Part shown: positions 25,020 to 36,105 of the stretch, one piece after another
Layout: every line of letters begins with the position of its first letter
Position numbering within the stretch: the stretch's first letter is position 1
Assembly (NCBI GenBank): GCA_023512835.1
Contig: CM042091.1
Location: 46,958,284 to 47,022,283, forward strand
Source of the DNA: Taxillus chinensis
Lineage: Eukaryota; Streptophyta; Magnoliopsida; Santalales; Loranthaceae
Reading direction: 5' to 3'
DNA: 64,000 nt
The notes under the pieces: generated by a model
Seen by the model: the letters and a program-made list of their open reading frames with translations, nothing else
Databases searched by the model: none
Told to the model about the DNA's origin: nothing
Made by a program: the position numbers and the translations under genes

Positions 25020-25790
25020 AAAAGAGCAATTGTATCAAAAGTAAAATTATCAGAAAATTTAATTGTTATTTTAAGAAAATATTTTTGAGAAATAATATGT
25101 TGGAGGGGTGAAATGGAATCACAATTTGGAGGTTTTGGAAATAAAGTATAATCTGAAAAATGTTGGCATTTTAATTTATTAAACTAATGAATTTGTTCTT
25201 TAATTATTTTGACTTCTTGTTGCAAAGTTTGTAATGGTGGAGCATGATTTGAGGGTCGATATTGATTTGGGGGAACGTTTGGGAAAATTGGTGTTAAAGG
25301 AGGGATAGTATTTTGAGAAAAAAATTGACTGAAAAGTTGTTTATGGAGAATCGAGTCTTTAATCTGTTGGAGAATACCAACAAAAGTATCTTCTTGGTTG
25401 GTGAGAACATGAAGTGTAGGAGAAGTAGGGGAGGGTTCTGCTTCTTCTAGCTTATTGGACTGAGAAGTAGGTTGTAAATCTTTAGTACCTTCACTATCTT
25501 CGTCAGCCGAAATTTCTTCCTCCTTGAGGCATGAGGGGGAAGAGAAATCCATTATTTCGTTCCAATGTTGTTCATTAAAGTATTTTTCAAACCAATCAAA
25601 GAAAAGGATTTGAGTTTGATGTGCAAAGAGATGAGAGTAATATTTTGCTTGGATGTCTTAATGAGTATCAAAGAAATATTCAAAAATAAATGCTTTTATT
25701 TATTATTTTCAGAGCAGAAATCATTATGTAAATAAGTTTTATCTACAGTAAATGAGGAGAAATCCATACCGAAAAAGATAACTTACCGGA
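25020..25790 (-). mobile_element. Endogenous caulimovirid-like sequence, upstream segment
   Basis: A 122-codon open segment on the minus strand (25552-25184) begins MDFSSPSC and is acidic and Ser/Pro/Gln-rich. The sequence 5' to it (25560-25780) reads as degenerate protein with several stops. It lies upstream of the reverse transcriptase region on the same strand, consistent with the region before the polymerase in a caulimovirid polyprotein. No catalytic motif is visible here, so the assignment rests on position and resemblance. Confidence 0.5.
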
Positions 25791-26030
25791 CGTGCTAAGA
25801 GAAATAAAAAGGGAATAACTATAATAACGGCTTGGATAAAAATAGTCACGAAGGGAATGGGTTGAAAAAGTAAATACTTAGAGATGACGAGCGTTGATGG
25901 TATAAGGATTGAAGTTAGGCCGGTACGTTGATTTAACTCAAGGTTTTACTGCCTTCAAGCCTGTTTGTCGACTTCATGAGACTAATAGTAAAAGAATACA
26001 AATATAATTATAATTATAATCATTTGATTA

Positions 26031-26069
<39 letters not shown>

Positions 26070-27106
26070 TTCATTTTACACAAAAAGTGAAGTTTTTTTG
26101 AAAGCCAACGACATTATTTTACTAGCCTTATCCTTTTTATATGTATTTTACTGTATAAAAAAGAAGCCAAAATACAAATTAAAGTACATGGTGAAAATTA
26201 ATTTTAAATATTAAATATATTCTTTTAATTGAACCTTTTATTAAAATATGAACAGAAGTTAAGTTTAAATTTAGTTTTAATATTTTATCAGAAATATTTT
26301 TAAATCAATAAATCAACTTTCCCATAAATATAATAATATGATAATAAACCAATAATAATAATAATAATAATGCACCACACGACTTTAATGTTAATATAAT
26401 AATAAATTTTCTCATTATTATTTTCTATCCATAATATCAACTTTTTTGAGCCTCACCCAACATCAATGATATAAATTGTTTTAAAAGTATTAGTGGTGAA
26501 AATAGTTAAATATTTTGGATTTTGGGTGCTTAATCTATTGATTCTGGGTTTAGAATAGTCATTTGTAGGCTTAATTAAGATACCCATGGTCATAAAAGAA
26601 ATGATTATGTAATAGTAAAGGTAAAATAATAATTTATTAATTAAGATATCCATTGTCATAAAAAATACTTATTAAATATTAAAGATTAAATAATAATTTC
26701 TTTTACAAATAGTATAATTTTAATAAAATACAAAGCAGTGCATTTTAAATCTTGCTAAAAAGAACCGCTAGAAGAATCAAAAACATCCAAAATTTGTTTA
26801 TCACAACACTGAACTCCCGTGGATTCCAAAAGCAGGTAGAGACAGTGGTTTTGGCATGGTCCTCACACCAAAGGCAAAGTGGATTCCACCTCCATCCAGT
26901 CTTGGCCAGCCTGGTTAATAAAAAATTTCACATGGCAAAATTCCACCAGCTCACCCCCTTCCAAATTGAACTTTTCACAATGCATATACACAATTACAGC
27001 AATTCACTGAAGCAAATTAAAAGGCAACATAACTGTAAAAAAAAAGAGAAGAAAAATGCTAAATTGGAGAACGAAACAGGACAGGCAAAAACGCAGAATA
27101 TGGAGG
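25791..27106. other. AT-rich spacer and 3' region of RPC6
   Basis: A (TA)n tract lies at 26036-26066 and an (AAT)n tract at 26351-26371. Paired TAAGATACCCAT/TAAGATATCCAT segments at about 26575 and 26642 form a short tandem duplication. The 3' UTR of the minus-strand RPC6 gene should lie directly below 27107. No gene is supported. Confidence 0.5.
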
Positions 27107-27826
27107 TTAGAACTCCAACCATTTAGTGAAGTACAAACAGTCATTTGGGTTAATAACCCCATCAGGCGTGCATATACTTATGTGCGGACAAACCCCACAT
27201 GGAATGGAAGCCATAACCCCAATCTTTGAGCCCTTACCATGCCCCCCCTTGCTCATGCATTTATAACAAACTGCCCCTCTGGGAATTGAATCATATTCCA
27301 CAGACCCATCGCTCTTCACCTCCATGATCTCATTGTCCAAAACCAAGGCCTTCACTATCTCCATGATTTGCTGCACTGTGCAGTCAGTGTTACAGACTTG
27401 TGACTGAATGATGTCCTCCCACACCATCTCCACTGTAGCAATCCTACGTTTATGTATGTGCTTGCAGCACTGCTGCCTGAGAACCTGTATGAATTCCCGG
27501 TCAAGGTTCCCATCAACATACCAGGCACCACCAGTGATTTCCGATGATGGCTCAAACTCCACAGCCATGTAATGTTTTTTCCCCTTATTTTTTATGTTCA
27601 CCACCTCCTTTACAAGTTTCTTGGTTTGCAGAGTTTTGAGGGATTTGTTAAACACAGAATCTGGCAGGTTTATTTCTCGTTTCATGTCACGTGTCCATAT
27701 TCCCATGTTTGCTTTGCTTCGGATTACCTCATAAAGGGCACGCTCTGGCCCTAGCAGGGAATGAGAAATCGGACTTGAGTCCGGACGCTTCCGTTTCAGA
27801 GTCGAAGGCCCTTCCAGTTGACTCAT
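27107..27826 (-). CDS. RPC6: DNA-directed RNA polymerase III subunit RPC6 (RPC34 / POLR3F family)
   Basis: A subunit of the Pol III RPC3-RPC6-RPC7 subcomplex, which helps open promoters at tRNA and 5S genes and contacts TFIIIB. The 239-codon frame has a short basic Ser/Pro tail, then winged-helix sequence (GIWTRDMKREINLPDSVFNK, ending KKLVKEV), a second winged-helix region (about residues 100-170), and a Cys-rich carboxy end. There the spacing C-x2-C-x5-C-x10-C (about residues 210-230, PCGVCPHISIC then DC) matches the iron-sulphur ligands of the human subunit. It is shorter than the 316-residue human protein, mostly at the N terminus. The coding region has no intron. A TTTTCTTTTATAG|GA acceptor immediately before the ATG suggests an intron in the 5' UTR. 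The frame is intact. Confidence 0.93.
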   Translation of the reverse strand: MSQLEGPSTLKRKRPDSSPISHSLLGPERALYEVIRSKANMGIWTRDMKREINLPDSVFNKSLKTLQTKKLVKEVVNIKNKGKKHYMAVEFEPSSEITGGAWYVDGNLDREFIQVLRQQCCKHIHKRRIATVEMVWEDIIQSQVCNTDCTVQQIMEIVKALVLDNEIMEVKSDGSVEYDSIPRGAVCYKCMSKGGHGKGSKIGVMASIPCGVCPHISICTPDGVINPNDCLYFTKWLEF

Positions 27827-28439
27827 TCCTATAAAAGAAAATCATATTGAGTACATGAGATAATCTGAAAGGATGTACATGAGATTCAAAACTTCAAGCA
27901 CGATTTGAACCAGTCTTATAATTTATAAATAGTTTTAAACTGTAATCAAAACATGAACAAAGACTCAATTTTTTTTATTTTCTTTTTTTCGTGTTGAAGA
28001 AATCTGTCCCAATAAGCAAAATAACTTATTTCAATCACGGAGGCTCAATATGAAGAGTAACCTTCTGCAAAATAAATATACTAAAATAGCATTGCGTTAT
28101 CGAGAATGTCATGTCAACACTTACAAGTTTAGTAAAAGTGAGCTACCGACCACATTTTGAGAAATGAGTTGTATTATTCAAGAATGTCAGAATTGAATAT
28201 AAAGTTTGCATACGTGCTCAATTTTCCAATTGTGAAACGTGGTTAGAAAGAGGATATACTTGATATTATTCTTACGATTACAATATTAGATTTGGACATA
28301 ATTCAATATAACGTTTGCATTATTCAGAGGCCTACATTTGATGCCCCCAAATGCTGAGACAAAGCATATATGCACTGCTCAGTTATAACTGTCCAATAAT
28401 TTATATTGTTAAGAGTAATGAGTAGCAAGAGTCGGGCTA
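27827..28439. other. RPC6 upstream region
   Basis: Should hold the 5' UTR intron and promoter of RPC6, reading leftwards. The predicted acceptor abuts the start codon at 27829-27830. The sequence is otherwise AT-rich without recognisable elements. Confidence 0.45.
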
Positions 28440-29330
28440 TCTATGACGTTAATGGAATTCATTCCCTTGATGGGTAAGCTAAAACGGATGATTCATAAGG
28501 GAATGATATTCCCATCAAATCCCATAAATCCATCCCTCCCATACCCCAGGTATTAAATAATTCCCATGGAAATGGGAATGAATTTTCCACCAAATATATA
28601 TTTTTTTTTAAATAATCATACAACCACAAGCCCGCAGCCTGACACCAAAACCTCTAGCAACCATAACTCAAATTTTCCCATTACCCCCACAGCACCAAAT
28701 TTCCCAGCGACCCCCAGCGCTGCAAACAACAAGAAATGTCTCCAGTGTCGCAGCCCTAGCATGCCAGACCACTGCACCTCCAGCCTCACCAACAATCCCG
28801 AAACCAACCCATCAGCCATTGTCTTTGACCCACTACTCACCAATCCATGCCACCACTGCTGCCCTCCTGTGATGAAGTAAAAGAGTTCGAAGGAGACAAC
28901 TTCGCCACCGTCAGTGGTGGAGGAAGTGGCAGCAAGTTTTAGCCTCATCATTGTCAGAGGGGCCATCCCCTATTGCTGGTGCGTCACCTTAATGAGATCT
29001 GAGGGGCATCTAAGTGGCAGCAGCATGGTTGGTGGCGACTTTTGCAAGGTCCATGAGGTTGGCAAGGTCAAGTAGTGGGGAAGGGAGGAAAAAAGGCTGG
29101 CCAGTGCATCATCTCCATCAAATCTGTGTCCTAGATCTAGGTTTCTACAGATCTGGGACATTTTTATATATGTTGAGGTTTTAAATATTTTTTTTGTAAT
29201 TAGAATATTTTAGTAATTATGATAAAAACAATATAAATTCCCTCTGATAACACTTCAATACCAAACATAGCATGGGAATATAATTCTCATGTTAGTCACA
29301 ATGTCACATTCTCATATACATTCCATTCCC
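28440..29330. mobile_element. MITE-like region related to the GGAATGG / TTTGGTAT family
   Basis: The left part is rich in GGGAATGAT, CCCATCAAATCCC and AATGGGAATGAATT words. The right part contains AATACCAAACATAGCATGGGAAT and ACATTCCATTCCCCC. The same vocabulary marks the better-defined element at 58544-59102. The interior (28620-29130) is GC-richer with short open frames that look fortuitous. Exact termini and a target duplication were not identified. Confidence 0.35.
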
Positions 29331-29708
29331 CCTAAATTGATTGCTGCTTACAAAATATGCACTTATTGTTAAATGCTAATATTTAGTTGTTTGTATGATA
29401 AGGCCCTTGATTCACATAATTACCCTCTATACATACTGCTTCTATGGTTTTGGATTCAATGATTTTTATTTTTATTTTTTGTTTTTGAGTGGAAAAACAG
29501 AATATATTACAAAAGCCACCAAGAGGGTGACACACTGTTATGATTCAATGGAATTGTTGGAAGGACAGAACTTACCTTCAACCCAAGTTGGAGGAAGTTT
29601 CTTCAACCCAATGACGTGTCAGCATCTAAGGCTGACATGTGTTAATTTTTAAATTTAAATTTAATTTTTTTATCTTATTTTTTCTGTCTTCGATCCTTAT
29701 TCTTCTGC

Positions 29709-30477
29709 AAGGTTCGAAAATACGGGATGAGGTGGCGCCTTGAGGCGCCGCCTCTCCCGCCTCGACGTCAAGCCGCATTGAGGCAGCGCACCAGATCCCA
29801 CACTGGTCGTCGGCCGCCTCATACGGGTGAGGCAGCCTGAGGCGGGCTGTTTTGGCGCCTCATCCCGTACCGGGGATAAGGCGCCTGCAACGTCGAATGA
29901 CGCATCGTAAATAAAAAACAGTCGAAGTAAAAGCTTAACTTAATTTTAAGTTGTCTTGCTTCACCTCACACCTCGCATCGGAGAGTCGAAGCAGGATCCT
30001 CATCCTCGCATCGGAGAGTCGTAGCAGTGTCGTCGCAGGTAGACGCGTCGTCGATCCAGCGTCATCGCAGGCAGTGTGGCAGATGCGTCGTCGATCCAGC
30101 GCGTCGTCGGCCGTCTAGTGCAGCGTCGTCAATCAATCCAGTACTCTAGCGTCGTCGTTGGCTTGTCTAGTGCTCCAGTGTTGTCGTTGATCCAAGGAAG
30201 CAGTTGACGCATTTCTTTATTAAAATTTTATATATTAATGTTATATTATATATTATTTTATAAATTAAGTTAAATAAATTGATTTAATTTTAAATTTTAA
30301 TTATGTGGATATGCTTTTATGGTTTTATTATTTCAATCATTTGATAGTAAAACTAAATTTGTTCATTTACTTTTTATATTTTGTATATATTTACAAAAAA
30401 TTGTCAACGGTGAGGCGCCCGCCTCGCCGTACAACTTCAATTCCATACCGTATCGTATTTCGTATTTTTGAACTTTG
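29709..30477. mobile_element. hAT-type non-autonomous element nested in the MULE left arm, copy 1
   Basis: Starts CAAGGTTCGAAAATACG and ends CGTATTTTTGAACTTTG, an imperfect inverted repeat. The flanking octamers TTCTTCTG (29701-29708) and CTCTTCTG (30478-30485) match at 7 of 8 positions. An uninterrupted equivalent exists in the right MULE arm (CTCTGTCAGC context), which shows the insertion directly. The left side is very GC- and CpG-rich (GGCGCC, GCCTC blocks), the middle has CGTCGT-rich repeats (30000-30130), and the right side is AT-rich. No protein is encoded. Confidence 0.8.
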
Positions 30478-30589
30478 CTCTTCTGTCAGCCATTAAACAC
30501 TTTAATTTTAAAAAAATATCATTCTAATTGTCCATTAATTTCACATTAATTTTTTCTCCTATTTTCTCTCTCCTCTATCGGACTTGAGC

Positions 30590-31062
30590 CATGAATTATG
30601 CATTGGTGGCCTCACCCCCATCCTCTTCGTCTCAGTTCATCAAATAATGCACTTTGTAGATGTTGCATGCCCGGTGAGGGAATGACATCACATCCGACCG
30701 GACCCGATTCATGGCCCCTCTGTACGGGTTTAGCACTAGCCCCATCTTCCCTAACTCCACCATCTTCTTCCACAACGACTCCAACCCTGACTTGGATATG
30801 GGTGTCCAAAGGTAGTCGAATTTCCTTTTTGAGGAAGGTCGCCCGTGATGGTCTCCGACATGGGTACAAGGTTGACCTTGTACGACAGGACCACCCAGAA
30901 GCTCGCGTTGCTGCCGCCTCGGATCGCCCAGAAGAGATCCTCCCCCATGCCCTGCCGGTCCAGGCCCCTCCCCTTGGCGTCCACGACCTGTGTGTCCACC
31001 ATGTTGTCCACCGAACAGCCTGTACTTCCTCAGCATGTTGCCATACCCGTCGTCGACAATTA
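30590..31062 (-). pseudogene. Captured, internally deleted fragment of a berberine bridge enzyme-like (FAD-linked oxidase) gene
   Basis: The minus strand encodes FAD-binding-domain sequence near 31,050 (IVDDGYGNMLRKYRL). After a one-base shift comes VVDAKGRGLDRQGMGEDLFW and then VVLSYKVNLVP. At about 30,840 it jumps directly to carboxy-terminal BBE-domain sequence (DYLWTPISKSGLESLWKKMV, then NPYRGAMNRVRSD and FPHRACNIYKVHY). From family knowledge, roughly 120 or more residues normally separate these parts. The fragment ends in a stop where the family has a Trp. It has no start, a frameshift, an internal deletion and a stop, so it cannot make an oxidase. The surrounding MULE explains its presence. 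Confidence 0.85.
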
Positions 31063-31285
31063 ATGTGAGAAAATAGGAGAAAAAATTAATGTGTAATTAG
31101 AACAATATTTTTTTTGAAAGTAAAGTGCTATAATTGCTGACAGAGGAACAAGGAACGGAGAGAAACGGAATGAGAGGAAGAAATTAAAGTGAAATTTAAA
31201 AATTAACACGTGTTAGCCTTAGCTGCTGACATATCATTGAGTTGAAGAAATTTCCTCCAACCTGGGTTGGAGGCAAGTTCTGTCC

Positions 31286-32519
31286 TTGTTGGAATGGACG
31301 GTAAACCAGTGACTGTAATAGTGTTAGAGCAGCCTTTTATTATTCTTTTGGATTCAATGGAGCTGTTGGAATGTACCGTGAACTAGTGACTGCATTACTA
31401 AAGAGAAAAGAGGAAAGAAAAGAGTAATTTCAAACCTGATTTTAATTACACGCATAGGTAGGGCCTATTTATAGCAGACTAAATAGTAAATTAAAAAAGA
31501 TAGGAAACAAATACACTAAAAAGAAATATGAAACTAAAAAGTTTAGTTCTAATTTGCTCTAAAACACACAAGGGAACTTTCCTCTTGCTCAAAACTGCAT
31601 CAATCTATACATACCGAGACCATCAATTGTTTATAGTGTTTATATGTTTAGGCACCCTCTGCTGAGAATTTTTTAAACAAGAAGATTGGCATGTATGAGA
31701 AGAAATGGCTTGAAAGTCACATGTATCACTTCAAAGTGGTGAAACAACTTGTAGAGGCTTCATGGTGAAAGACAATAGGCCCCATAAGCTGGCAACATGC
31801 GAGGATGATTTTTTTATGGATGTTGTTTTGTTTATGACATGATGGGGGTTTGTTCTGGATATTTGTATGGATATAGGACTGGCCCTGGACTTTGGGTCGC
31901 CTTAAGCGGGATCCTACAATGAGGCCTCTCTACAATATACCTATGAAAGAATTGTATATCTTTTTTTTCTATTGAATATACATGAAAAATCTAAGAAAAA
32001 ACCAATAACATCTTCTCGTATTGGAGAGCAACTCCCCGTATTGGAGAACAAAATTATTAGTTAATCTTTATATAACAATAAGAAAACCAGGATTTCATTG
32101 GTGAGTCAAACCTCTTATCACCACTATCAATAATCAAATGAGCCTAGTAATAAAATCCTATGAAATTCAAAGTGTCCATACAATATAATTTCTAACCAAA
32201 TTGTTGTCATGTATCAAATAGAGTTCACAATTATATCAAATAAACACATTCTAAATAAAATTTCATTTTTTTAGGCAGTTATGCATAAAAAAAAACTTAA
32301 TTTTTATCAACAAACGGAATGAACAACTTAAAAATATGTTTTTTTTAATTAACAAATTCGACTCCAATCAATCTTGACATTTTGCTTTTCATATTATTTT
32401 TTAGTATTTTACACAATATTCATGGACCATCTACAACACCGGCTTTATTTATAGCATGCTGGGTATCTCTTGTATTTCTTTCTCATCTCTACTTTTTTAC
32501 TAACAGAAAATTTCTATAC
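31286..32519. other. Spacer with a short duplication of the MULE target region
   Basis: After the right target duplication, GGAATGGACGGTAAACCAGTG (near 31291) is echoed by GGAATGTACCGTGAACTAGTG (near 31370). ATTCAATGG-A-CTGTTGG near 31361 also resembles the left flank at 29543. These look like old tandem copies of one sequence. The rest is AT-rich and no gene is supported. Confidence 0.45.
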
Positions 32520-32951
32520 CATGATGATCTTTCAGGGATGCAATTGAGTGGTAATAAAGTCAGAAAACTTGAAATTTTGTTGGCTGATGCTGTGACATAG
32601 GGTGCAGACTGTGTGGTAACAATAGGAGGCATACAAAGCAACGATTGTTGTGCAACTGCAGTGGCTGCAAAGTATTTAAATCTTGATTGCTATCTTATAC
32701 TACATACCTCAAAGGTCAACTGTCTGCTTATCTGTTCACTATTTTTGATTTGTTCTTCAATTTCCCATGTACTACACTCTTACTATTGCCTATAGTTTGA
32801 TTCAGTAGTACGCTGTAACAACTCTCAATATATTGCAGGTTCTTCTTCAGCAAGATCCTGGATTGACTGGAAATCTCCCGCTAGAACATCTGCTGGAGCT
32901 CATGTTGAACTTGTTTCTAAGGAGGAGGAATATTGAAAAATTGGGAGAGGG
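32520..32951 (+). pseudogene. D-cysteine desulfhydrase-like (PLP-dependent, ACC deaminase family) pseudogene
   Basis: One exon-like segment (to about 32716) reads DDLSGMQLSGNKVRKLEILL, then an in-frame TAG at 32598-32600, then GADCVVTIGGIQSNDCCATA and VAAKYLNLDCYLILHTSK. The GNK lysine is the PLP-binding position in this family. A second segment (32839-32951) follows a TATTGCAG acceptor and reads VLLQQDPGLTGNLPLEHLL before a frameshift; in another frame GAHVELVSKEEE continues the family sequence. The family motif SNHCRATA is changed to SNDCCATA. The upstream and downstream domains are missing. Stop, frameshift and truncation together make this a pseudogene. Confidence 0.85.
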
Positions 32952-33136
32952 GTATGTACTTTTTTGTTGTGATTTTGTAATAGCTGTATACTGGGCCACT
33001 GGCATCTGAATACTAGGTAGTACGGTAGTATGTATGACAGTGATGCTTTCTGTGAAGTCTACTGCATAGAATGATATTGTGAATTTGTGATGGTAACACA
33101 TGTATTTTTGACTGGGATAATACCATATTAATTTCA

Positions 33137-33669
33137 GTACGTTTAGACTTGAGGCGGTTGAGGCGGGTGCCTCAATCACCGACGATAATATTTTTTAAAT
33201 ATATACAAAATATATAAAATTAAATGAATTAATTAACTATTGTAATCAAAATAACTATTGACGGACGCTGGATGCACGACGACGCTGGACGACGATCCAC
33301 GACGGACGACGACGCCGCTGGATGACGCTGGACGACCATCGATGACGGACGACCACGCTGGAAGCGACCTGACGCTGGGACGTCCACGCTGCTTCTAACG
33401 ACGACGACAGAGGACGACGACGACGCTGGAGGCGATGATATTAGGTTAGCGCCTCGTTTTCTTAACCCTATTTATATTATTGAAGATTCCGTGTCGCGGG
33501 TGCCTCGTCCCGGATACGGGTTGAGGAGGCGACACGGGCCGCCTCAATCCGCCTCGCCCGTACGGCGACACGAAGGCGGACTTCGACGCGGCGCCTCCAC
33601 GCGGGTTGGAGCTGAGGCGGGCGAGGCGGCGCCTCAAGCGCCGCCTCAGCCCGTATTTTCGAACGCTAG
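33137..33669. mobile_element. hAT-type GC-rich element, copy 2 (inverted relative to copy 1)
   Basis: The right end, CCCGTATTTTCGAACGCTAG, is the inverse of the left end of the copy at 29709. GAGGCGGCGC/GCGCCTCAAGCGCC blocks follow inward, and the middle carries ACGACGACGCTGGACGAC-type repeats complementary in style to the CGTCGT tracts of copy 1. The left end (CAGTACGTTTAGACTTGAGG) is diverged and its exact boundary uncertain. It lies just downstream of the desulfhydrase-like pseudogene. Confidence 0.65.
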
Positions 33670-35284
33670 TTTTTATTTGAATGAATGAACCCTAGTTCTC
33701 TTTTTTTTTTTTTATCAAAATTTCAAACCACCAATACAAAATACACCCTAATTTTCGAGTTCCGAGTTCAAATGTTCAATTCTCACACAAACTAAGTGTA
33801 CCTGCGGCTGCCAAGCGTGAAGCACGGATCTTGGATTGGAGCCTGGAGGCAGGTGCAAGGCAGCTAGGGAGAGGGGCCGACGGAAGGTCTTTGCCGCTTT
33901 TCCAGAGGGAGAGGGGCGGTTTGGGACAGAGATGGCCAATGATGGCAACCAGCAACCAGGTGGGCAGCGACAGAGAGACCAGAGAGTCAATAAGCAATGC
34001 CGATCCAGAGTGGTTAATTTTTTTGTTAACCTAACGAGGCCCTGTTGCAGCGTAAAAAAAAAAAAAAACGGAGGCCTGCACACGTTTATTTCATCTCTTT
34101 ATCTTTATGATAGCTGTTTTCGAATATAAAAATTATAAAATTAAAAATAATAAAATATTATTTTCATTCTTTAGGCCTTATATAATATTATTTGTATCAT
34201 TTAGACTCAAAATGATTTTCTAATAAGGGTGTATAACTTGATGACTACCCATGTCTCTAAAATTCATCAATTAGTATTGTTCGGTAATGCAAAGAACAGA
34301 TATTAGTATGACTTTATCAAATTATTTTAATAAGTTTAAATAGCAAAATACTATAGGAATGAAACTAAAAGGGAGAGAACTAAAATAAAAGAATTCAGAA
34401 TTAAATATTAATTTAAGTCTATTTGTTTGAGAGTTTGAGAAAAGGGAAAGCTAATCGGTGATAGAGACGAAGAAATGAGGAAGAATCATTGTTTCCGTTC
34501 ATTCTGTCACTCTATTGCTCACTTAAGTCAAATGCGTCGTTGCTTTCGAGTCAAAAACCCTTGATTTTAACGGTTTGTTAAATTAATTATTTATGCCAGT
34601 TCAGTTTAAATCAATTTAGGTGATTAAACTTTAGCATAAACCATTGATTAAATATAACAGCATTCTATTAATGTAAAATTATTAATAACATAAGTTATGA
34701 TAAAAAACATTATATTAAAAAAATAATCATCCATCACGTTTTTTAAAAATCATTGTTATCCAATTAAATAATTGCTCATTAAATTAGAAGATCGTGATCG
34801 CATTAGTTCTAAACATTGAAGGTGTTTTAATTTTGGTTTTTATTTATTATTTTTAATTTTTGTTTGCCAAAGTCACGGATTTTTTGCTTTTAAATATTTA
34901 TTGTTTTTTAAAGGTGTTTTATTATTATTTTAAAATAATGAAAAAAAATCCTTAAAGGAATTAAACCGATCTCACCACAAAAAATAAAATAAAAATAAAA
35001 TAAAATTTTGGTTGCCCACACGCTGGTTGAATGCGTTTGTTCCAAATATCTTGAAAACAAAAGAAGCCCCGCGGAACACACGACAGCCTTTATTATACGA
35101 GAAAAAGCAAAACGGAAGCAGCACGGAACATGGGAGTGGGTTGCTTGCGCTGAGTGAGTTGCTCCGATTTGTGATTTTAAGGTGGTTGCACTACCTGAAC
35201 TAAATGTGCACTGCCTTTGGCCATTCGTTGCAATCTATTTAACTATATGATTTATTTTGTATCATATATCATTTAATATTCATC

Positions 35285-35320
<36 letters not shown>

Positions 35321-36105
35321 GTAAAGGAAAAATGAACGTAAATATGGTTATAATTATAACTTTAATGTTTGATCATTAAAGTAGGAATGATAATTTTTAT
35401 TTAATTATAGCTATGGTATTATAACGGATGATCAATTAAGTAAAAATATAATTTAAACATAGCGATGATAATGTTAAATTGAGGTGGGTTAGCATTTTTA
35501 ATTTTGCCGGTTCCATCGAGAGCAACTTTCAATTAAAAAGTGATAATTTTAATCAGCACAAATTGAAACAGTTTATGGTTGCTACTCTGCATGTTACCAT
35601 TATCACACACACACACACGCATATAATATATATATATATATAGATATATAAAAGAATGGTTTCCGATGACGTGGAACAAACATTTCGAATGTTGTTTGAT
35701 TTAATAATTCCATGCTCTAGCAACTAAACTAACCCCACGTTTCTTGCCCTCATTTCCATCTTTTTCCCTCCCCCCTGCAACCAACGAATATGGAAATGGA
35801 CGCCACCGAGCCCAGCCTGGTGGTTCTTTTCTTCTTCTATGGCTAGACACACACACACACTAGACTAGAAATAATGGAGAGAATGGAGGGAGTAGAGACA
35901 GGTTATGACGGTGAGGTTTGTTTTTTTGTTGTTCATCGTTGTTGTTTTTTTTTGGGGGGGGAGGGGCTTGTGAATTGAATTGAGAATTTGAGATGTGGGT
36001 GCTGTTGAATTTAATCAACTTTTAGAAACAACCCCTAAAGATTGGCCCTTGGTTTAGATTTTGTAGAAGAAATAAGGAACATTGTTCATAGCGCAAAGAA
36101 AAGAC
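33670..36105. other. Spacer and presumed promoter/5' UTR of the receptor kinase
   Basis: A GC-richer patch (33790-33990) shows no gene. AT-rich DNA follows, with (GT)n(AT)n at 35287-35321 and (CA)n followed by (TA)n at 35605-35641. The last few hundred bases, with a CT-rich stretch (35749-35775), probably include the receptor kinase promoter. No other coding region is supported. Confidence 0.5.

Larger units (their letters stand above)
29563..31285. mobile_element. Mutator-like element (Pack-MULE) with 9-bp target duplication
   Basis: Perfect 9-bp direct repeats TTGTTGGAA flank the element (29554-29562 and 31286-31294). The ends are GGACAGAACTT and its inverse. The terminal inverted repeats are long (about 235 bp): the left arm is 29563-29708 plus 30478-30571, interrupted by the hAT-type insertion, and the right arm is about 31055-31285. 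Between the arms lies a minus-strand fragment of a berberine-bridge-enzyme-like gene rather than a transposase. Nine-bp duplications with long TIRs are the signature of Mutator elements, and captured host gene pieces define Pack-MULEs. Confidence 0.85.
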
